From: Diphasiastrum complanatum
Taxonomy: Eukaryota; Streptophyta; Lycopodiopsida; Lycopodiales; Lycopodiaceae
Direction: 5' to 3'
NCBI GenBank assembly: GCA_029204225.1
Contig: CM055094.1
Coordinates: 5,896,548 to 5,960,547, forward strand
Length of the DNA: 64,000 nt
Part shown: positions 10,455 through 22,688 of the stretch, in pieces
How positions within the stretch are numbered: position 1 is the first letter of the stretch
How the letters are laid out: every line of letters starts with the position of its first letter
Notes under the pieces: model-generated
What the model saw: the letters and a program-made list of their open reading frames with translations, nothing else
What the model was told of the DNA's origin: nothing
The model's database searches: none
Position numbers and translations under genes: made by a program

Positions 10455-11513
10455 TGTTGGATTTACTCCTCCTACTCTCCTAAATCTCAATTTTAATCTG
10501 CCTCCATTCATGTTGCATATTTTTCTAACGTTGTCACATAGCCTGCATTTTTTTTACACGCAAATTCGCGCATACGAAGAAAAGACGAATGAATCGCGAC
10601 ACTGTGTTCTTATACAGGTCATGGTGACAGGCGAAAAGGGGACACTACGTTACTGAATGCCAAAGATGTCCTAACAGATAAGGCACCTGTAAATCTTATC
10701 CTGAGGCCATTCGTAAGAGTGACGCACTTTTGCGTCATCACCAACGTTCACTTCAGTACTGGCTGATGTCGCACCCTTTTTACGCTCACCCCATGTAGTT
10801 GCGCTAACAAATTGGACAACGATTGTAGCCACCCACGATCTCCTACAAACAACACATCCACTCTGTACTTTCGCATCTGCACACTTGTAATATTATGTAT
10901 ATATATTGGATACCATCTGCGTATTCTTCGATGATGAATTCTGATGAAGCAAGATAAATCTAGAACAAGTGAAAGAGGTTTTATTCCTCATTATAGATAG
11001 AAATAAGCTTTGTAGGACACACGGTTTTGTCCGCTACAGTCTTGTGCTCTACCGCATTATTGACTTGTATACTTGATATACTTAATCTGACACAGTTCAT
11101 TTGTTCTACATTTTAGATTTGTCAATGTTGCTATGCTTATTCTTCATTCTGTCTGATCTTTCTTGTTGCTCTTTCTGGTAATAGACGATTAACTTTTAGT
11201 CTTGTCTTTCGCAAATAATCTGCGACTAATTATCAGTCGAGCACAGTCTAGCTCTTCGCGAATCATTCGCGACCAATAATTTGTCTTGCAATTCGCGACA
11301 AATTATTCATCTAGCGTTTCATCCATCTAAATGTTTGTCTACGTAATCTAGAACGACTATGATTTCTATCACTAAAGTTCCGTTCATTCCTATAGGCGTA
11401 GTCATGCTTAGGGAAAGAGTCATTTAACTCATTCCGCTGCGCACGAACATTTTTTGTTCGAGTTCGTTTCTCGTTCGTGTTCGTCATTTATTCTTCCTCC
11501 TTCTCTCCCAACA
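10455..11513 (+). repeat. 3' LTR of Copia element H
   Basis: Starts TGTTGGATTT right after the polypurine tract. I place the end at CCCAACA (11507-11513) because TGTTGG/CCAACA would be the expected inverted termini, giving 1059 bp. A TATATATATT stretch lies near 10896. The interior has runs of CGCGA/TTCGCGA-like motifs (11218-11290). There is no second LTR, so the 3' end is inferred. Confidence 0.5.
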
Positions 11514-11648
11514 ATACTAAACCCGAATCTGTGTTCTGAACTACAATTCTTGCCATCCAACACTTGTTATTCACAGTTTTCTGTCGTTTCCACATCTTTT
11601 TACCTTTTTCATTGTTTTTTCTACTTTTTCGCCCTTTAATCATCACCG

Positions 11649-12690
11649 CTAACATGGTGTCCTCACCCTCTGAAGACTCTAGCACCAAGCTGGTGATCCA
11701 GCATGAAATTCTTGAGGCTACACAGATTTGGCCCTTATCCTCTGACGCTCTAATCTAACCATGGCTACAGACAACCGACCCACTTCTAGAAGCAATGGAT
11801 TTTACCCGGCGCTTTTTCATTCTGAGATTAACATCGCCCTTCACGCTTATGTCACCTGGGAAGCGCCTAAGACACGCTTCTACTTCTTGTACCAAGGTAC
11901 CACGTACAAGGTCAGGATTAACGCAGACTCGATGGTCACCATTGGCATTATGTCCGGTGATCGTCAGCCCATCTCCCATCGCCACGCCAAAACTCTGATC
12001 AAACCTTTCGTGACCCAAACTGCACCAAAAATCCTAATTCAGACTACCAATGGTTACTTGATAGATGCTATCATGGAACCCGTCATTCAGGCGGCTGCGC
12101 ATCTGTTGAATAACTTTATGGTTATTTCAACATTTCGCAAAGACAGAATCCAGTCCACGTGCCTTTTCTTATTCATCTCCACCTGCTACCCGAAGACACA
12201 ACACCACCACCGCACTAACGACTCTATCAACCACCGCTACTTCTTCTTCTGTGCAACCATCCCCTTCCGTCTCTGTTGTCACTACCCCTCTTCTTGTTCC
12301 ATCCACAACTGTTTCTGTGTCCATCCATGTTTCCTCTGTTGATACCACTTCCATCTCTGTTCCATTATCCACTACTCCGTCCATCACCATCGCATCCTCC
12401 ATCACTCCTACCGCCACCATTGCTTCCATACCATTTAATCCGTCTGATTCTCAATTGTCTCCCGACACTCTGGCATGGATGCAAGTCATCAATTTTTTAC
12501 CCCCATGCTAGACCCTTTCTGCTCCATCTTCGCCTTCTTCCATACTCCACACCACCCTTTAGTTCCCCTCTGTTCCTCCCATTCTCTCGTTCGGACAAAC
12601 CATCCTCACCCCCGTTTTCATAGTTGCTTCTCAAACCCGACCTGCTTCGCCAACAAAGGTTGCCAAGGGCAACCAACCATTGCCTGATGA
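11649..12690 (+). pseudogene. Extra gene region of element G, N-terminal part (unknown)
   Basis: Overlapping plus-strand frames (11564-11758, 11761-12342) show protein-like stretches such as RFYFLYQGTTYKVRINADS and a following Ser/Thr/Pro-rich, low-complexity segment (12180-12640). I do not recognise the domain. Its position between integrase and 3' LTR is where some tRNA-Asp-primed plant gypsy elements carry an additional gene, which suggests an accessory element protein. Stops and frameshifts break it. It could alternatively be captured host sequence. Confidence 0.35.
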
Positions 12691-13240
12691 CGCATTTGTC
12701 CAAACAGTTTTTGTACCATCGTCAGATTGGGCTGATCCTACCGCCTCAGATGACATCAGGTCCAACGAGAATCTGATTGAAGATGATGACGACGGAACAC
12801 CACAAGTCATCGGGGCCGATACAACACAAGCCCCTACCAGTGCCAGTGTACCAACTGCTCCCACAGACCTAACGACGACGTACCAGACTCTAGGCAGATA
12901 CATCCTGGAGGCGGTAGCAACCAAAGCTATATTGGAAAGCAGGGTACTACACCTGGCAACAAGCAACACCCAGCTGCGAGCAAAACTCACCAAGCTACAG
13001 CACGAGCTGATCCTAACTCACCAGAATGAGCAAGAAGGGCACCAAGAGATTGCCAAGCTGCAGCAGATATCCAAAGCCTCTCCAAAGCGCTGACAGAGGC
13101 CTCCACGAAGGTGTGAGAGCTTCAATCCGAAGCGTCCCAACGGCTTGCTCCCATCCAAGCACAACTAAACATTTTGGAAGCAGAGAATACGTGCCTGGGG
13201 GCGGAGGTCAAAGCCCTATAGAATGAAAAACTCGCTTGGT
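12680..13240 (+). pseudogene. Coiled-coil segment of the extra gene of element G
   Basis: The frame 12680-13093 begins with an acidic, Thr/Ala-rich part (residues 1-65). It continues as a heptad-like helix (residues about 75-130: ESRVLHLATSNTQLRAKLTK and beyond). A one-base shift near 13070 continues the helix as LSKALTEASTKV and LNILEAENTCLGAEVKAL, interrupted by stops. Leu/Ala/Gln/Glu content and heptad spacing suggest a coiled coil of over 100 residues. Role unknown; possibly a structural or oligomerising part of the accessory protein. Confidence 0.4.
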
Positions 13241-13679
13241 TAGTTCAACCTGCACCAGACTCAAGGCCGCTATCTGAATCTCTTTCGGCGTCAGGTGCAG
13301 GTCTTTAGCCAAACCTTGAACAGCTACTAGGCAGAGTTTAATAAATATCGGACAAGCGCAACTCATGAGCTCGCCCAAGCCAAACAAGCCCTCAAGGCTT
13401 GCCAAAAATTCATGGAATCAAAGGCCCAGCCCACCCCCGTGGTAATTTCACTGCCACCTATTTTTGACACTGCACAGGCCAGTACAAGCAGACCAAAGCC
13501 AACAGGCAGCAGGGGGATTTAACCAAGATCAAGGGTCCGAAGGCCAAGACCAAAGACAAATGGATACGACTGCTGAGACGCGAGACCAGGGCCAAGGCTT
13601 AGGTACCAGCCAAAGCCAAGAGGAAGGACAGGCCACATCGTCCAGAGGTTCGCGCACGATATTTGTCAGCCGGGCCTTT

Positions 13680-14480
13680 TGAAGACCAAAGTTCGTGGAG
13701 GAGAAAATAAACGAGTTCCTATTAAAGTATCCCACGAGTCATCAAGAGGCGGTTGGCAGATATCGTTTTCAGCTCAGACAATAAAGGGCAAGGAACTGCA
13801 AGCATTACCCACCCTCCAACCACAACCAGATTGGCGTCGGCAGTTGTTCGAAAGAGACCTTGTGGCCATCAGGGCCTACGTGACAAGTCCGCAACAATAA
13901 CGGGTGAACGCGCACTTCCTGCCATGTACACAACGATCCAAATGGGCGGAATGCGGCACCCCTCTGGACAAGATCACACTTCAAAATTTTAATTGGCCGA
14001 TCATTCCATCAGAATACAGGTGGGGTACGGATGTAAATGCCAGAAGGGCTCTCACCACGTTCGCGAATCAATATATCAACTGTCCTGATCCAACGGTCCA
14101 CGCGGCAGCCACTTACGTCCAGGACTAAGAACATTCAATGGGCACTGAAACCAAATGGGATGGTTTTCTTCCCTCAATATTCTTTGATCCTAATAAGGCG
14201 CTAGCTTCCGACAAAGTCGAAGATCAGCTGCCAGTCGCTCGTGTATATTACCGAGCTGCATTCCTTGGAGATCCCTGGACGCGCCGATTCCAAGCATGGG
14301 TCGATCAAGCTGACAGGAGTCCACAAGTCCTTCCACACACCCAAGGACGCGAAGAAACCGGACCGTCCCAACTTCCTGGAAGACGTCACGGGCTATATGA
14401 TCCACCAAAGGCGGGCAAAGAGGACGCTTTACTGAACCGACAGAGTGCCAAGGGACCGACACTACTTCAGGTCGTGGGTC
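13680..14480 (+). pseudogene. C-terminal part of the extra gene of element G (unknown)
   Basis: Several short plus-strand frames join end to end across frameshifts: one near 13904-14128 (NFNWPIIPSEYRWGTDVNAR), one from 14138 (KWDGFLPSIFFDPNKALASD) and a shifted one from 14241 (KLTGVHKSFHTPKDAKKPDR, then FLEDVTGYMIH). Residue composition looks protein-coding, but I cannot assign a family. It ends at the right LTR. No clear polypurine tract precedes that LTR, which is odd for an intact 3' end. Confidence 0.35.
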
Positions 14481-14481
14481 T

Positions 14482-15290
14482 TGTTGGGGATATTCCCAAC
14501 AAAGTGTATATAAATAAAATCGTCCAATAAAATGTGTTGCGAGGGCATGGCATTCTGCGCGTATAAGCCCATGGCCCAATGAGCACGCAAGACTAAGTGT
14601 AAATAAAATAAAATGAACTTGGGCCTTTGAATTAAAATAAAACTAGAGACCCAAAGTCATTTTTAAACTTAGAGATTACTTTTTAAAGTTGGGTCCAAAT
14701 TGGGACTCACATGAATCTTGTGAATTTCAATGTACTTTTTATGGACCCTTGGATTAAGTTGGATCCAAGATGAATGGATTGGATCAATATAAATATTAGC
14801 CAATAAAATTTTGGGGCGAGGGCTTTCCCCATTTTATAAAAAGACACCAATTGTACACTATTTTTATGTTTAATAGAGAGGAGTAGACTCTATCATTTTG
14901 AGAGCTCAAGCATCCTCATTTGCTAATCACTCTTGCTTATGCTATTGTTGTGATTGCTTGTTATTGTCATTTCCCATGCTTTTTGGTTTAAGCTAGTTAA
15001 GGTTTTTCCATGAGCAATGACATTGAGCATTTGAGCTAACCTCCATCTCATCTCTCTCTCTCTCTCCTTCTTTTTCTCCTTCTATTCTATCCTCTCTCTT
15101 CACCCAAAATCATGATAAAGTTAGTTTAGGGGAGTAGAGTTAGTGTGAGTAGTGTTAAGGGAGGTAAAGTTAGATGCAAAATAGAAAACTAACTAAAAGT
15201 AGCATCTATACATAGTTAGGCACCTATCCAATGATCTAACCCTTGTTGACAGGCGGGAGAGCTATAATACGCAAGATCTTCGACCCTACA
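14482..15290 (+). repeat. Right LTR of Ty3/gypsy element G
   Basis: TGTTGGGGATATTCCCAAC to CGACCCTACA. It aligns over its length with 6503-7374. It differs by scattered substitutions and a shorter CT tract (809 against 872 bp). TATA box at 14835-14842. It lies only 267 bp upstream of the PTRHD1 start codon, in the same orientation, so it could influence that gene's transcription. Confidence 0.85.
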
Positions 15291-15381
15291 CCCGAAAACT
15301 AATTTACCTTATTAATTTATCATAACTATGTTTACGTTTTAATTAGGCATTTTTTAAATAGGTGGCAGCTTCATAGAATAG

Positions 15382-15389
15382 TATAAATA
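15382..15389 (+). promoter_or_regulatory. Candidate TATA box of PTRHD1
   Basis: TATAAATA lies 168 bp before the first ATG (15557), in AT-rich sequence just after the G LTR. Position is plausible for a plant promoter; no transcript evidence is available. Confidence 0.35.
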
Positions 15390-15556
15390 TGAAAAAAAGT
15401 TTATCCAAAAATATTTAAATTAATTATTTTAAACACAAGCATGTCAATTTTTGATTGTGTTTAGTATGTGCCCTGTAGGGCCAAAAAGTGGCCGAGAGAG
15501 AGAAGATGTAGCATATGTTGAAGAAGAAAAAGAGAAAAAAGCATAAATAATAAGAT

Positions 15557-18500
15557 ATGGTAGTGCCTTCATCTCGGCTACTGCTGCTTTGCAATACTTT
15601 CTTCTCATCTAATCTCTTCCTCACAAATAAAGCAGTAGCGATACCCAAAAATGCGAACAATCTAAGTTTTATTTCTGTTTCATTCCCTACTAGTGTTGCT
15701 GCTGCTGCATACAGTAATAGTTTGCGCATGGAATCTGAGATACCAGAAGACGGTGGTAGTAGTAAACCAGAAGCAGGAGAGTTGAAGTGGGTTGTTGCGC
15801 AGCAGAGATCAAATGGGTCTTCTTCTTCTTCACAGGAAGAACCGCTGGTTCAGTATATTGTAGTCCGTAAGGATCTAATCAAAGACCTGAAATGGCCGCT
15901 GGGGAGTGTCATTTCTCAAGCATGTCATGCTGCTGTGGCTGCCATTTGGCTTCACAAGGACGACCAGCACACGATGCAATACTGCAAGCCGGACAACCTT
16001 GAACACATGCGAAAGGTAAGTTTCACATGTACATGCTATTTCAACTATATTGGGGTTTATTTCTTTCTAGTCTTAAACAGATTCTTTGATGACAACAAGC
16101 TTTGGATTACGCTATTGTGACTCTCTCTTGCCCCCCTTGCCACTTGGTAGATACTTCTGTTTTTGTCTCTTGTGTTCTGAAAAAATTTAGATCAAAACTA
16201 ACTATAGATATCTATTTGTGAGATTGGAATACATCCAAATTCACAAATTTAATTTGAGAAGTCAATGATGTCATTGGATTTGCTTAGAACGTCCATCTTA
16301 TATCAGTTTGCTCCATCCTGCATGATGGGTATATCCAATACGATCTCATTTTGATTATTACTTAGCAAGAAATTTCTAAGCCAATAATGTTGACATAATT
16401 GTGAAAGTTATGTGAGCTATTTTCTTGTCATTTGTACAACTGTGTACGAAGCATTGGTAAACGGTAGTATGAGCAAAGCATCCAATAAGAACATTGAATT
16501 AGCTAAAGTAAAATGGTTCTATACTAATCAAATTTATGGAGAACAATGCCAAATCGATAGCTTTCAAAGAACATTGATGAAATCAATCTAGGTCACTGAA
16601 ATCTGGCATATGCTGGCTGATCTACATTCTTCTATGCAGCCTAATACATTGAACAATCAACCTAGCTAGAATGAGGCCTTGAGTTCCATTTAGGTTGCTT
16701 GGCCTCAAGGCGTGTGACTTAGGCTGGAGGAAGATCAAGTCACTAAAGAATGAATATATCTCATTTTGAAAGGCCACTAATACATGGAGGAGCACACCAA
16801 GGGCCCAAACCATATCATCTAAATGCCCAGTAATGGCAAATAACAATGTGGGTCCGAGGCCCAACGAGTTGCCAATTATTTGTATGCCTATAAATGGCCT
16901 GTTCCCTTCCCCCATGGAAAATTCACTATACTCAGTGTCCTGTAGAGAGGTTAGAATAGCAACATATTGCAACTACAGCAACATTGAAGCTGTAACCACA
17001 GGTGATGAAAGAACATTTGACTTGTTGCGTGAATGCATTGTTGCTGGCCATCTATATGAAAGGAATAGTGGATACCAAACAATAGCAACAATATTCATCA
17101 GTATCAGAATCATGCAATAATATTTGTGAATAGGAAAGTTGGTGAAGGATAATATGTGGAATCGATTAGAGAATAAAACTAACCAACAAATTTACTTGAG
17201 AACAATAGTGGCCCCATCATGATGACCATGTGAAAATATAAAGATTGTAAAACTCACGGGGGTTGTCAGAGAACGTTCTGGGGATCGGCAAGACCACCAA
17301 TGCCAGTTACAAGATGTACATTTTGCTAGAATAGCACTTTACCAGGATTGGTAGAATGACTTGATAGAGGACTATGCGTGCTACCCTTTTAATGAAAATA
17401 ATTGCCTCAATATTGCAACTTTACGAGCAAAACTATTGGGTAATATGCATTTGATTTAATAAGCCTCACGTCCATGGATGATGAGGTGTGTAGCAGAGCA
17501 AATTTACCCCACTTGAGATGCATGAAGTATATATGCTGAATGGAAGGACCGTGATACAACAATCGAACATTAAGGAGCAGAAGTGAATTCTCCAGAGTCC
17601 ATACACAGGATTACCAAACCATTCATGTAGTCCAATAGTGCTATGAGGATGGGGTATAAGGCACTGCTCGATACTACCATCAAGTGGGGTTTCTTCCTTG
17701 GGGCTATCTCTACTTGTATGTTGGGTTTCTTATTGAAATTTTAATTTATCACCTCAAACACCGTGGAAGGATAGTAGAAGGATGGAGTAGGGTTTCACAG
17801 GCTTACAAAACACATTAATATTGCAAGTACACACTATACTTTGATATCCAGTAGGAAGATGGAGGGAGCAATGATGGAGACTCGGAAGGTCATCACAAGA
17901 CCATGCAACATATGTGAATATAACTTAATATGGGTTACCTCCAGGTACCTCAAGAACATCTCCAGTGTCCAATAATCGCTACTATGCTACTTCAAGTGGC
18001 ATGCTAGTCTATCTGTACTAGTGAATTAGTGAGCTAGTGACCACTTGACTCATTAACATCACTAACTGGAAAAGGGAGGTGGAGGTGGGGGTGGGGTGGG
18101 GTGCGGCTTAGACGTTGTATTTCAATAGCTACAATAGCTGAAACAAGTATTTCTCTTATTTCAGTGGAAGCTTGTTTTGTTCCCTGCTTCTTGCATGAAT
18201 TTCTGTTCTTTTTTCTGTTCATTAGCTTTTTCTTGAAGTGTCCACTGTCAAGCAACGTGCACAAAATATATTGAGTAGGAACAATTCTCTTTGCGTGTTC
18301 TTTCCTTCATCATTACTAGAAGAGAAGATGAATTCTCCCCACTCTCCTCCCTGTATCTGTTCTCTGGCATCAAGCGAGAATACAAACTTACTGACATATT
18401 ATTGGAATTTGGTTCTTGAGTCTTGACCCTGAAGAGAGTATTAGACTACTGTATGATTGAAGAAGGCGATAAAGAAGCCTTATTATGCCATCATCTTCTT

Positions 18501-19728
18501 TGAAGCCTGCATCAGTGAAATTAAACGGTTCAGCCATTGTCCTGACTTTGTTGATGTGGCAGGCCATGCCATTTGCTTTAATTATCCAAATAGCAAAGCA
18601 CTTTCTTCTAAGGGATAGATAAATAGGAAAAGTCCTCATCTAATTTCAGAAAGACTCCAATGCCCTTCAAATTTTAGCAGACTGTAGCAATGACAACTCC
18701 ACATCTTTTAAATTAAGGCACATGGAAAGTGCCTTTCCATCTTTCTGGACCGATCTGCTATTTCATCCATCTGAGCCACTCTTGCCAATAAGGTGATCCT
18801 CCAAGCTTGGTTTTTTCCTCTACACATTATCCTACAGCAGAATACGGCTTGAAAGAATAAAATTTAAATGCAAATGCATTTCAGATTCGTGGAAACTGAC
18901 AACAAATAGTATTTTCTTTTGAAATAGAGACTGGTAACGGTTTTAACTTTGCCCACATTCAAATTTTAAGCTCCCTTTCAATCAGTCGTTTTTAGCCCAC
19001 AGATACTGAGAGACTTAGGTATTTCCCTATGGCATTTAGTTGTGCTACCTCCTTTCTTGGGATTTTCTTAAGCAGGTAGCTTCAGCCTCGAAAATGGCTG
19101 AAAACCAGCAACCATGTACCTTGAGTTACACATTCTGAAAGTTAATAATAACAGCCAGAAGTTTGTTCATCACTGGTCAATTGAAACATATCTAAACTCT
19201 TTGGAGTCGTGCACTTCAGATAGCAATATATAGTGATAATTTACTTCTTTGGCTTTGAAACTCTTAAGAGGCCATATAATCACACGTGTTTCTGTTATGA
19301 GGTTTAGTGACTCAGGTATCCTACTTGCAAAGTAATCATTATGATCAATTTTTTTATACCATATGGTTAATCAGCATCATCAACAACATGAATCATGTGA
19401 AACCAATGTGAATCAATCCTTAATATGTAATACTTTGATCATAATTTTGATATTACTCTTTTCTCAGCTTACTTTGTCTTTTATATACGTTGATGTACAA
19501 CACATTGAAATGCAATTCAATGACCCCTTCCGTGTGTTCAAACAGGTTACACTCGAGGTGGATGGAGAGACACAACTTTTGAATTTCGCCCAAAAACTTG
19601 ATAATGCCTCTATTGTTCACAAGCTTTGGATAGAGCAACCTGAAAATATTCCCACATGCTTAGCAACTAAACCTTACCGCAAGGCTGAAGTCGCTCTATT
19701 TTTCAAAAAAATAAAGCTCTTCAAATAA
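15557..19728 (+). CDS. PTRHD1: PTRHD1-type peptidyl-tRNA hydrolase (PTH2 fold), two exons
   Basis: Exon 1 is 15557-16015 and exon 2 is 19546-19728, joined by a phase-0 intron (AAG|GTAAG ... AACAG|GTT). The 213-residue product has the PTH2-like core at about residues 97-213. Seen are LVQYIVVRKDL (97-107), the GSVISQACHAA helix motif (116-126), and WIEQPENIPTCLATKPY near 181-197. It ends in KKIKLFK, as in animal PTRHD1 proteins. The family resembles enzymes that release peptides from peptidyl-tRNA; activity of PTRHD1 itself is less certain. Residues 1-57 hold no Asp or Glu and are rich in Ser, Asn, Leu and Ala, like an organelle transit peptide. A second Met at residue 58 (15728) would give a 156-residue cytosolic form close to the animal length (about 140). 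No frameshift or missing core part. This is the only clear host gene in the window. Confidence 0.88.
16016..19545 (+). other. Intron of PTRHD1 (3530 bp)
   Basis: GT-AG intron splitting the PTH2 domain after the MRK codons. Its content is AT-rich and holds no recognised transposon gene. It contains a G-rich tract at 18074-18104. An open stretch at 16833-17120 has no recognisable motif. Confidence 0.75.
18074..18104 (+). repeat. G-rich tract, quadruplex candidate in the intron
   Basis: GGG, then GGAGGT, GGGGG, GGGG and GGGG separated by single T residues. Four runs of three or more G with short loops fit a G-quadruplex pattern on the transcribed RNA's sense strand. It stands out against the AT-rich intron. 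Confidence 0.55.
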
Positions 19729-21825
19729 TGTTTTTAAGTGGTATTTGAATATTCTTGGAATAAGCTTGTTTTCTATTAAGAGACTTAGATTGAACCAGTT
19801 TTTAAGTATTTTGAATATTGTTTTGCAAATACAGCCAAAAATGCATAGAAACGACGACTTCCAAAAGATGACATTTTTTGATTTCTAAAAAGACCATTGC
19901 TTATTTACAAATTTCATTGGTGATGAAGATTTTCCTTTTTGAAATTTCCAAACAATACCATAATCTAGGGCAAAGCCTTCACAACTAAACACAACCCATG
20001 CTTATGATTGAAGAAGGATCACAAAGATTGACTACATGAAAATATGGATCTTCTAGCTCTTTGACCCCACCTTTGAGAAAGGATTTTAGGGGGTGGTTTC
20101 AAACCAGGGTGCTTAACAAGTGCCAAATTCAAAATGGGCTTGTCATTTGTCCACTGGGAAGAAAAGGGCCTCTTCTCCTTGCACACTTAGTTTAAGTTGC
20201 CACCATTTGACACTCGAGTTGGCAGAAGCCCTTTGCCACACAAGGACAAGTGAAGTTGGTTCCTTGTACATGAGAACATTGCTTGACATATTGAGTTGCC
20301 GAGGTCAATCATAGGAAAATGGACAAATCAGGTTGCAAGAATTCAAACGGGCCAACTAGGTTGCAAGAATTCATTTTGCCCTTAACCAAGTTTGAAAATG
20401 GTGTGATCCTTTCCACGTCATCTCACTTACCAAGACTTACAAAAGGGTGGCAAGAGAAAGAGACAAGGCAATTACAATTGTTGATAGTTTGAAGCCACCC
20501 TGAGTGTTGCTTCAATTATAATTGCAATGCTTTAGTTTTCATCTATATAGTTGATATTACAATGTGGTTGCTATTGAGCCACTACCTCATATGTGTGACC
20601 ATGTTTTGATTTTATTTTATCACGTATTTTGAATGTTTTCTATGAAATCAATTATTCAACCTAAATCTTGGCAAGAGATTGTTAGAGATTGGAAGTTGTG
20701 GTAATTAGTTGTTGCGCAAAAGTAAAACCTATAATGACTATAGTTTTGGCTTAGCACACACGAATGAAGTATTATGGATAATACAACAACTTGCAATTTA
20801 GTGCTGTAGGAAAATAATGCACAAACAGTAATGGGCAACCTAAAAAATCTAAAAATCTAAATGAGCATTAGTCTGCATAATTTGCATATGTTATTGACTC
20901 GGTTTGCATCTATTTGGACAAGTATCTTCATACATGCACTACATCTTTCCACACCATAATCACCACTTCATACTAGGTGCAATCATGACTACCAAATGCT
21001 TTTTATACGTATGAACCATTATCACCCTTTAACAACAGGTTGATGCAACAACAAGCATTCATCACATATTAATAGATGATAGTAAGGCGTAGTGTTGAGG
21101 TATTTGTACATTATTTTAAGAACTCCACAATTTTTTAAAGTTTTTAGACATGTTTTGTCTCAAACGATTGTGTTAAAGAATTATTTTAGAAGCTATGTTC
21201 CTACTATGGTACGTGATCTATATTCCTTTTCTATTGTTTCAAAACAACTTACATTATTATAAATTCAATAAGATTTCAACGTTTTGTCCAATAAAATGGA
21301 GGATTTAAAGTCCTCATTGAACCTAAGAATATACTATGTCATATTAGTTCCAATAGAGGATTTAAAGTCCTTATCAAAACTAATAAAACATCCTACCATT
21401 ACCACTATGTCATTAGTGCGAATAGAGGATTGAAAGTCAAGGGTTGATGGGAAAAAATGAACTATTTTAAGACATTCCTACAAACATTAGTAATCTAAAA
21501 TAATTTTTGTTTATTGTGATAAACATGTCAAAAACTATCTTGACTATCAAGAATGCGCTATAGCAAAATTGTTACAAAGACTACAATTTAATTTTTTTTA
21601 CATGTTTTGTGCTTGCTTTGTTAATGTTACAACTTGGGTGCTCAAGATCATTCTTATGCCAGAAGTCACTATTGAGAGTTGTCAAGAAATGGATAATTCA
21701 CATAACTGTCTCAACTCGCCACCCTCCCTGATCACCTCTCTCAATCACTTCTTGTTCTAAGGCATTTTTAATCTTATATCAAACTATCATTGGTTTAACA
21801 AATACTAGGATCTTGTTTAAAGATA
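19729..21825. other. Region downstream of PTRHD1 without a recognised gene
   Basis: Only short unconnected open frames. Near 21290-21440 a motif like AATAGAGGATTTAAAGTCC recurs three times (about 21298, 21354 and 21424). PTRHD1's 3' UTR should occupy the first few hundred bases; I see no unambiguous poly(A) signal. Confidence 0.4.
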
Positions 21826-22688
21826 GATGGCTTCCATGAATGCATATCTTTTGGATTCACATGATAGATTGAATGCTTCTAATTATTCAATTTGAAAGCT
21901 AAGAATGGAATCAATTCTTATTCTAATGGATATAGTAAGTGGTGAAGAGGATGAGCCCATTCACCCTCAAGAAGCTACAAAATACAAAAGGAGGTGCAAG
22001 GTTGCTCTCCATTGTATAAAAATGAATGTAGCTAATGAGCTTCTTAAAGAGGTAGGTGCTTGCACCTCGGCTCAAGAATAATGGGAAACTCTTCAAAAGA
22101 TATATCAATCTAAGTATACTTCAAGGTTGCTATTCTTGAAGAATCAGATCCTTCAATGTTTTCAAGCTAAAGGAGAGAGTGGACATTCATATGTGTTGAG
22201 AGTTAAGGACTTAAACAAGGAGCTTGCTTACATAGGAGATTTCATTAAGGAAAGTGAATTTGTTCAACTAATCTGAATGGTTTGAGTGTGGATTTTGCTA
22301 ACCTAGTACAAGGCTATGCAATTATGGGCAAGTTGCCCTCGCTTGAAGATCTCCAAGGAGTCCTCATGGCCGAGGAGAGCAGGAGAACTCACATCAAGTC
22401 AAGGATGGAGAAGCTCTCCCTCAATGATGGAGATGACAAGGCTCTTTTCACCAAGAGCAAGAGCAAATCCAAAGGCAAGGGTGTTGCATTCAAGAAGAAT
22501 TAAGTCAAAGGTGAAGATCAAGAAGGATCTTCAAGTCCAAGCTCGAGCAAGCCAAAGAAGGATAAGTCAAGATCAAATGCTACTTTTGTGGCAATATGGG
22601 GCACTATGCCTCGGAGTGCTTCAAGAAGAAGCAATCTCAAAGTCAAGCAAACCTAAGCCAAGAGGAAAAGGAGAGCTCTCATGAAGAT
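21826..22688 (+). pseudogene. Copia gag remnant (element L), cut by element I
   Basis: From ATG at 21826 the frame resembles the N-terminus of element K's polyprotein: RLNASNYSI, ESILILMDIVSGEEDEP, IKMNVANELLKEVGACTS, RVKDLNKELAYIG, LPSLEDLQGVLMAEESRR. A zinc knuckle CYFCGNMGHYASEC lies near 22580-22622 in a shifted frame. Several TGA/TAA stops (one replaces the conserved Trp of YSxWK) and frameshifts make it dead. The gene stops abruptly at 22688, where the LTR of Ty3 element I begins. No continuation was found beyond 44487. Confidence 0.8.

Noticed and set aside
12169-12429. Minus-strand 86-codon frame rich in Val/Asp/Glu
   Set aside because: Shadow of a low-complexity Ser/Thr/Pro-rich segment on the plus strand.
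6503-15290. G as one intact element
   Set aside because: Flanks do not match as a target duplication, no clear polypurine tract precedes the right LTR, gag-RT are missing and Copia H lies inside. It is at best a rearranged remnant.
16833-17120. 95-codon open frame in the PTRHD1 intron
   Set aside because: No recognisable motif, no splice sites that would join it to the gene, and the two known exons already make a complete protein.
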